This document shows positions 5,705 through 6,313 of a DNA stretch of 6,313 nt, one piece after another. The position numbers and the translations under genes are program-made. Within the stretch, counting starts at the first letter, position 1; each line of letters begins with the position of its first letter. The DNA comes from Methanosarcinales archaeon (lineage in GTDB: Archaea > Halobacteriota > Syntropharchaeia > Alkanophagales > Methanospirareceae), in assembly GCA_025464585.1 (NCBI GenBank), contig JAODGL010000173.1, forward strand, positions 1 through 6,313, given 5' to 3'. The notes under the pieces are model-generated. The model saw only the letters and a program-made list of their open reading frames with translations. It was not told the origin of the DNA and did not search any database.

Positions 5705-6313
5705 ATGCAAATGCACGAACTAACACTTTCAGGGACTATTGTATATGGCGCGGAATTCGAGGAGAAGGAAGGATATGTGGTCATTGAGCAGGGGAAGATA
5801 AAAGAGATTGGCGATGACAGGGTAGAAGCAGCGGTAAAAGGCATTGTTATTCCCTCTTTCGTCAACGTGCATACACATATTGGCGATTCCGTAGCAAAAG
5901 AACCTGATTTTATGCCCGTAGAGAAGTTAGTGGGTCCCGGTGGGTTCAAGCATAGAATACTGGCTGAAATACCTTATGATAACTCTGTTTCCGCCATGAA
6001 AGACACCATTGAGGACATTTTTGCCTCCGGTACACAACTGTTTGCGGATTTCCGCGAGGGTGGCGTTTTTGGTGTGAGAGCTTTGAAAGAAGCTTTTGGT
6101 TCGACCGGTGGGAAAGCGGGGTTGAGCATGAAAATATTTGGCAGACCAGCCGCCGGAACCGGGACTGAAGATATTTACAGCCTTCTTGAATCGGTGGATG
6201 GGATAGGCATGAGCAGTGTTGCGGACCATCCGTGGGAAGACCTGAAACTTTTAGCTGAAGGGGCAAAGAGAAAGGGAAAAATGTTCGCACTTCATGCCGG
6301 TGAAAGGAACGCA
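5705..6313 (+). CDS. Amidohydrolase-superfamily protein, N-terminal part (runs off the window)
   Basis: An open frame of 203 codons continues past the right edge. It starts MQMHELTLSGTIVYGAEFE, the small N-terminal beta-sandwich that frames the TIM barrel in cytosine-deaminase/chlorohydrolase-type amidohydrolases. It then has VIPSFVNVHTHIGDS, with the HxH metal pair His56 and His58. FADFREGG (about residues 112-120) follows. Near the edge, ALHAGE (195-200) supplies the next metal ligand, His197. The remaining ligands (a second His and the catalytic Asp) would lie beyond the window. The superfamily removes amino groups or opens rings of nucleobases and related compounds; the substrate cannot be told from this part. 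The start may be 5705 or the ATG at 5711, with AGGTGA upstream. It is divergent from the CoA-binding gene. Confidence 0.85.
   Translation, partial: MQMHELTLSGTIVYGAEFEEKEGYVVIEQGKIKEIGDDRVEAAVKGIVIPSFVNVHTHIGDSVAKEPDFMPVEKLVGPGGFKHRILAEIPYDNSVSAMKDTIEDIFASGTQLFADFREGGVFGVRALKEAFGSTGGKAGLSMKIFGRPAAGTGTEDIYSLLESVDGIGMSSVADHPWEDLKLLAEGAKRKGKMFALHAGERNA

Noticed and set aside
5927..6290. Two leftward open frames of 100 and 114 codons
   Set aside because: Both lie antisense to the amidohydrolase frame, which has clear HxH and HAGE motifs. Neither product shows a recognisable family.
1..6313. CRISPR arrays, tRNA or rRNA genes, riboswitches, toxin-antitoxin or defence genes
   Set aside because: I saw no regularly spaced direct repeats, no tRNA-like cloverleaf with T-loop consensus, and no defence-family motifs. 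Genes outside the IS fit ordinary conserved archaeal families.

Overview
The window looks like euryarchaeal DNA, most plausibly from a methanogen or methane/alkane-oxidising relative (ANME-1/Syntrophoarchaeia-like). The evidence is family content only: a hexulose-6-phosphate synthase fused to an RraA-like domain, a small archaeal toprim protein, a stand-alone THUMP protein, AT-rich TATA-like promoter stretches and GGTGA-type ribosome binding sites. There is no rRNA, tRNA or other taxonomic marker here, so the lineage is an inference.

Layout. 1-1063 is an IS5-family-like insertion sequence with short terminal inverted repeats. Its DDE transposase has a frameshift near the 3' end; the lost C-terminal tail can still be read in the next frame up to 1009. 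1064-1234 is a short intergenic or remnant stretch with an inverted repeat that pairs across the IS end. 1235-4757 is a leftward block of three genes: a THUMP-domain RNA-binding protein (4757-4230), the HPS-RraA fusion (4185-2896), and a family II inorganic pyrophosphatase with a CBS-DRTGG-CBS regulatory insert (2899-1235). The last two overlap by ATGA. A divergent promoter region (4758-4822) separates this block from a rightward toprim protein (4823-5248). The toprim gene overlaps stop-to-stop with a leftward CoA-binding-domain protein (5640-5245). A second divergent promoter region (5641-5704), which holds a perfect 12-bp palindrome, leads to a rightward amidohydrolase gene that runs off the right edge.

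How the genes may fit together. HPS in archaea is mainly thought to run in reverse, splitting 3-hexulose-6-phosphate into ribulose 5-phosphate and formaldehyde and so supplying pentose for PRPP and nucleotides. PRPP-consuming and polymerising reactions release pyrophosphate, which the adjacent, translationally coupled pyrophosphatase would remove under adenine-nucleotide control. This link is an inference from gene order and known family biochemistry. The remaining genes look like ordinary archaeal housekeeping or poorly characterised conserved genes. I found no CRISPR array, defence island, toxin-antitoxin pair or clearly new multi-gene system. The best leads are the broken transposase, the HPS-RraA/CBS-PPase coupling, and a possible gene remnant interrupted by the IS.
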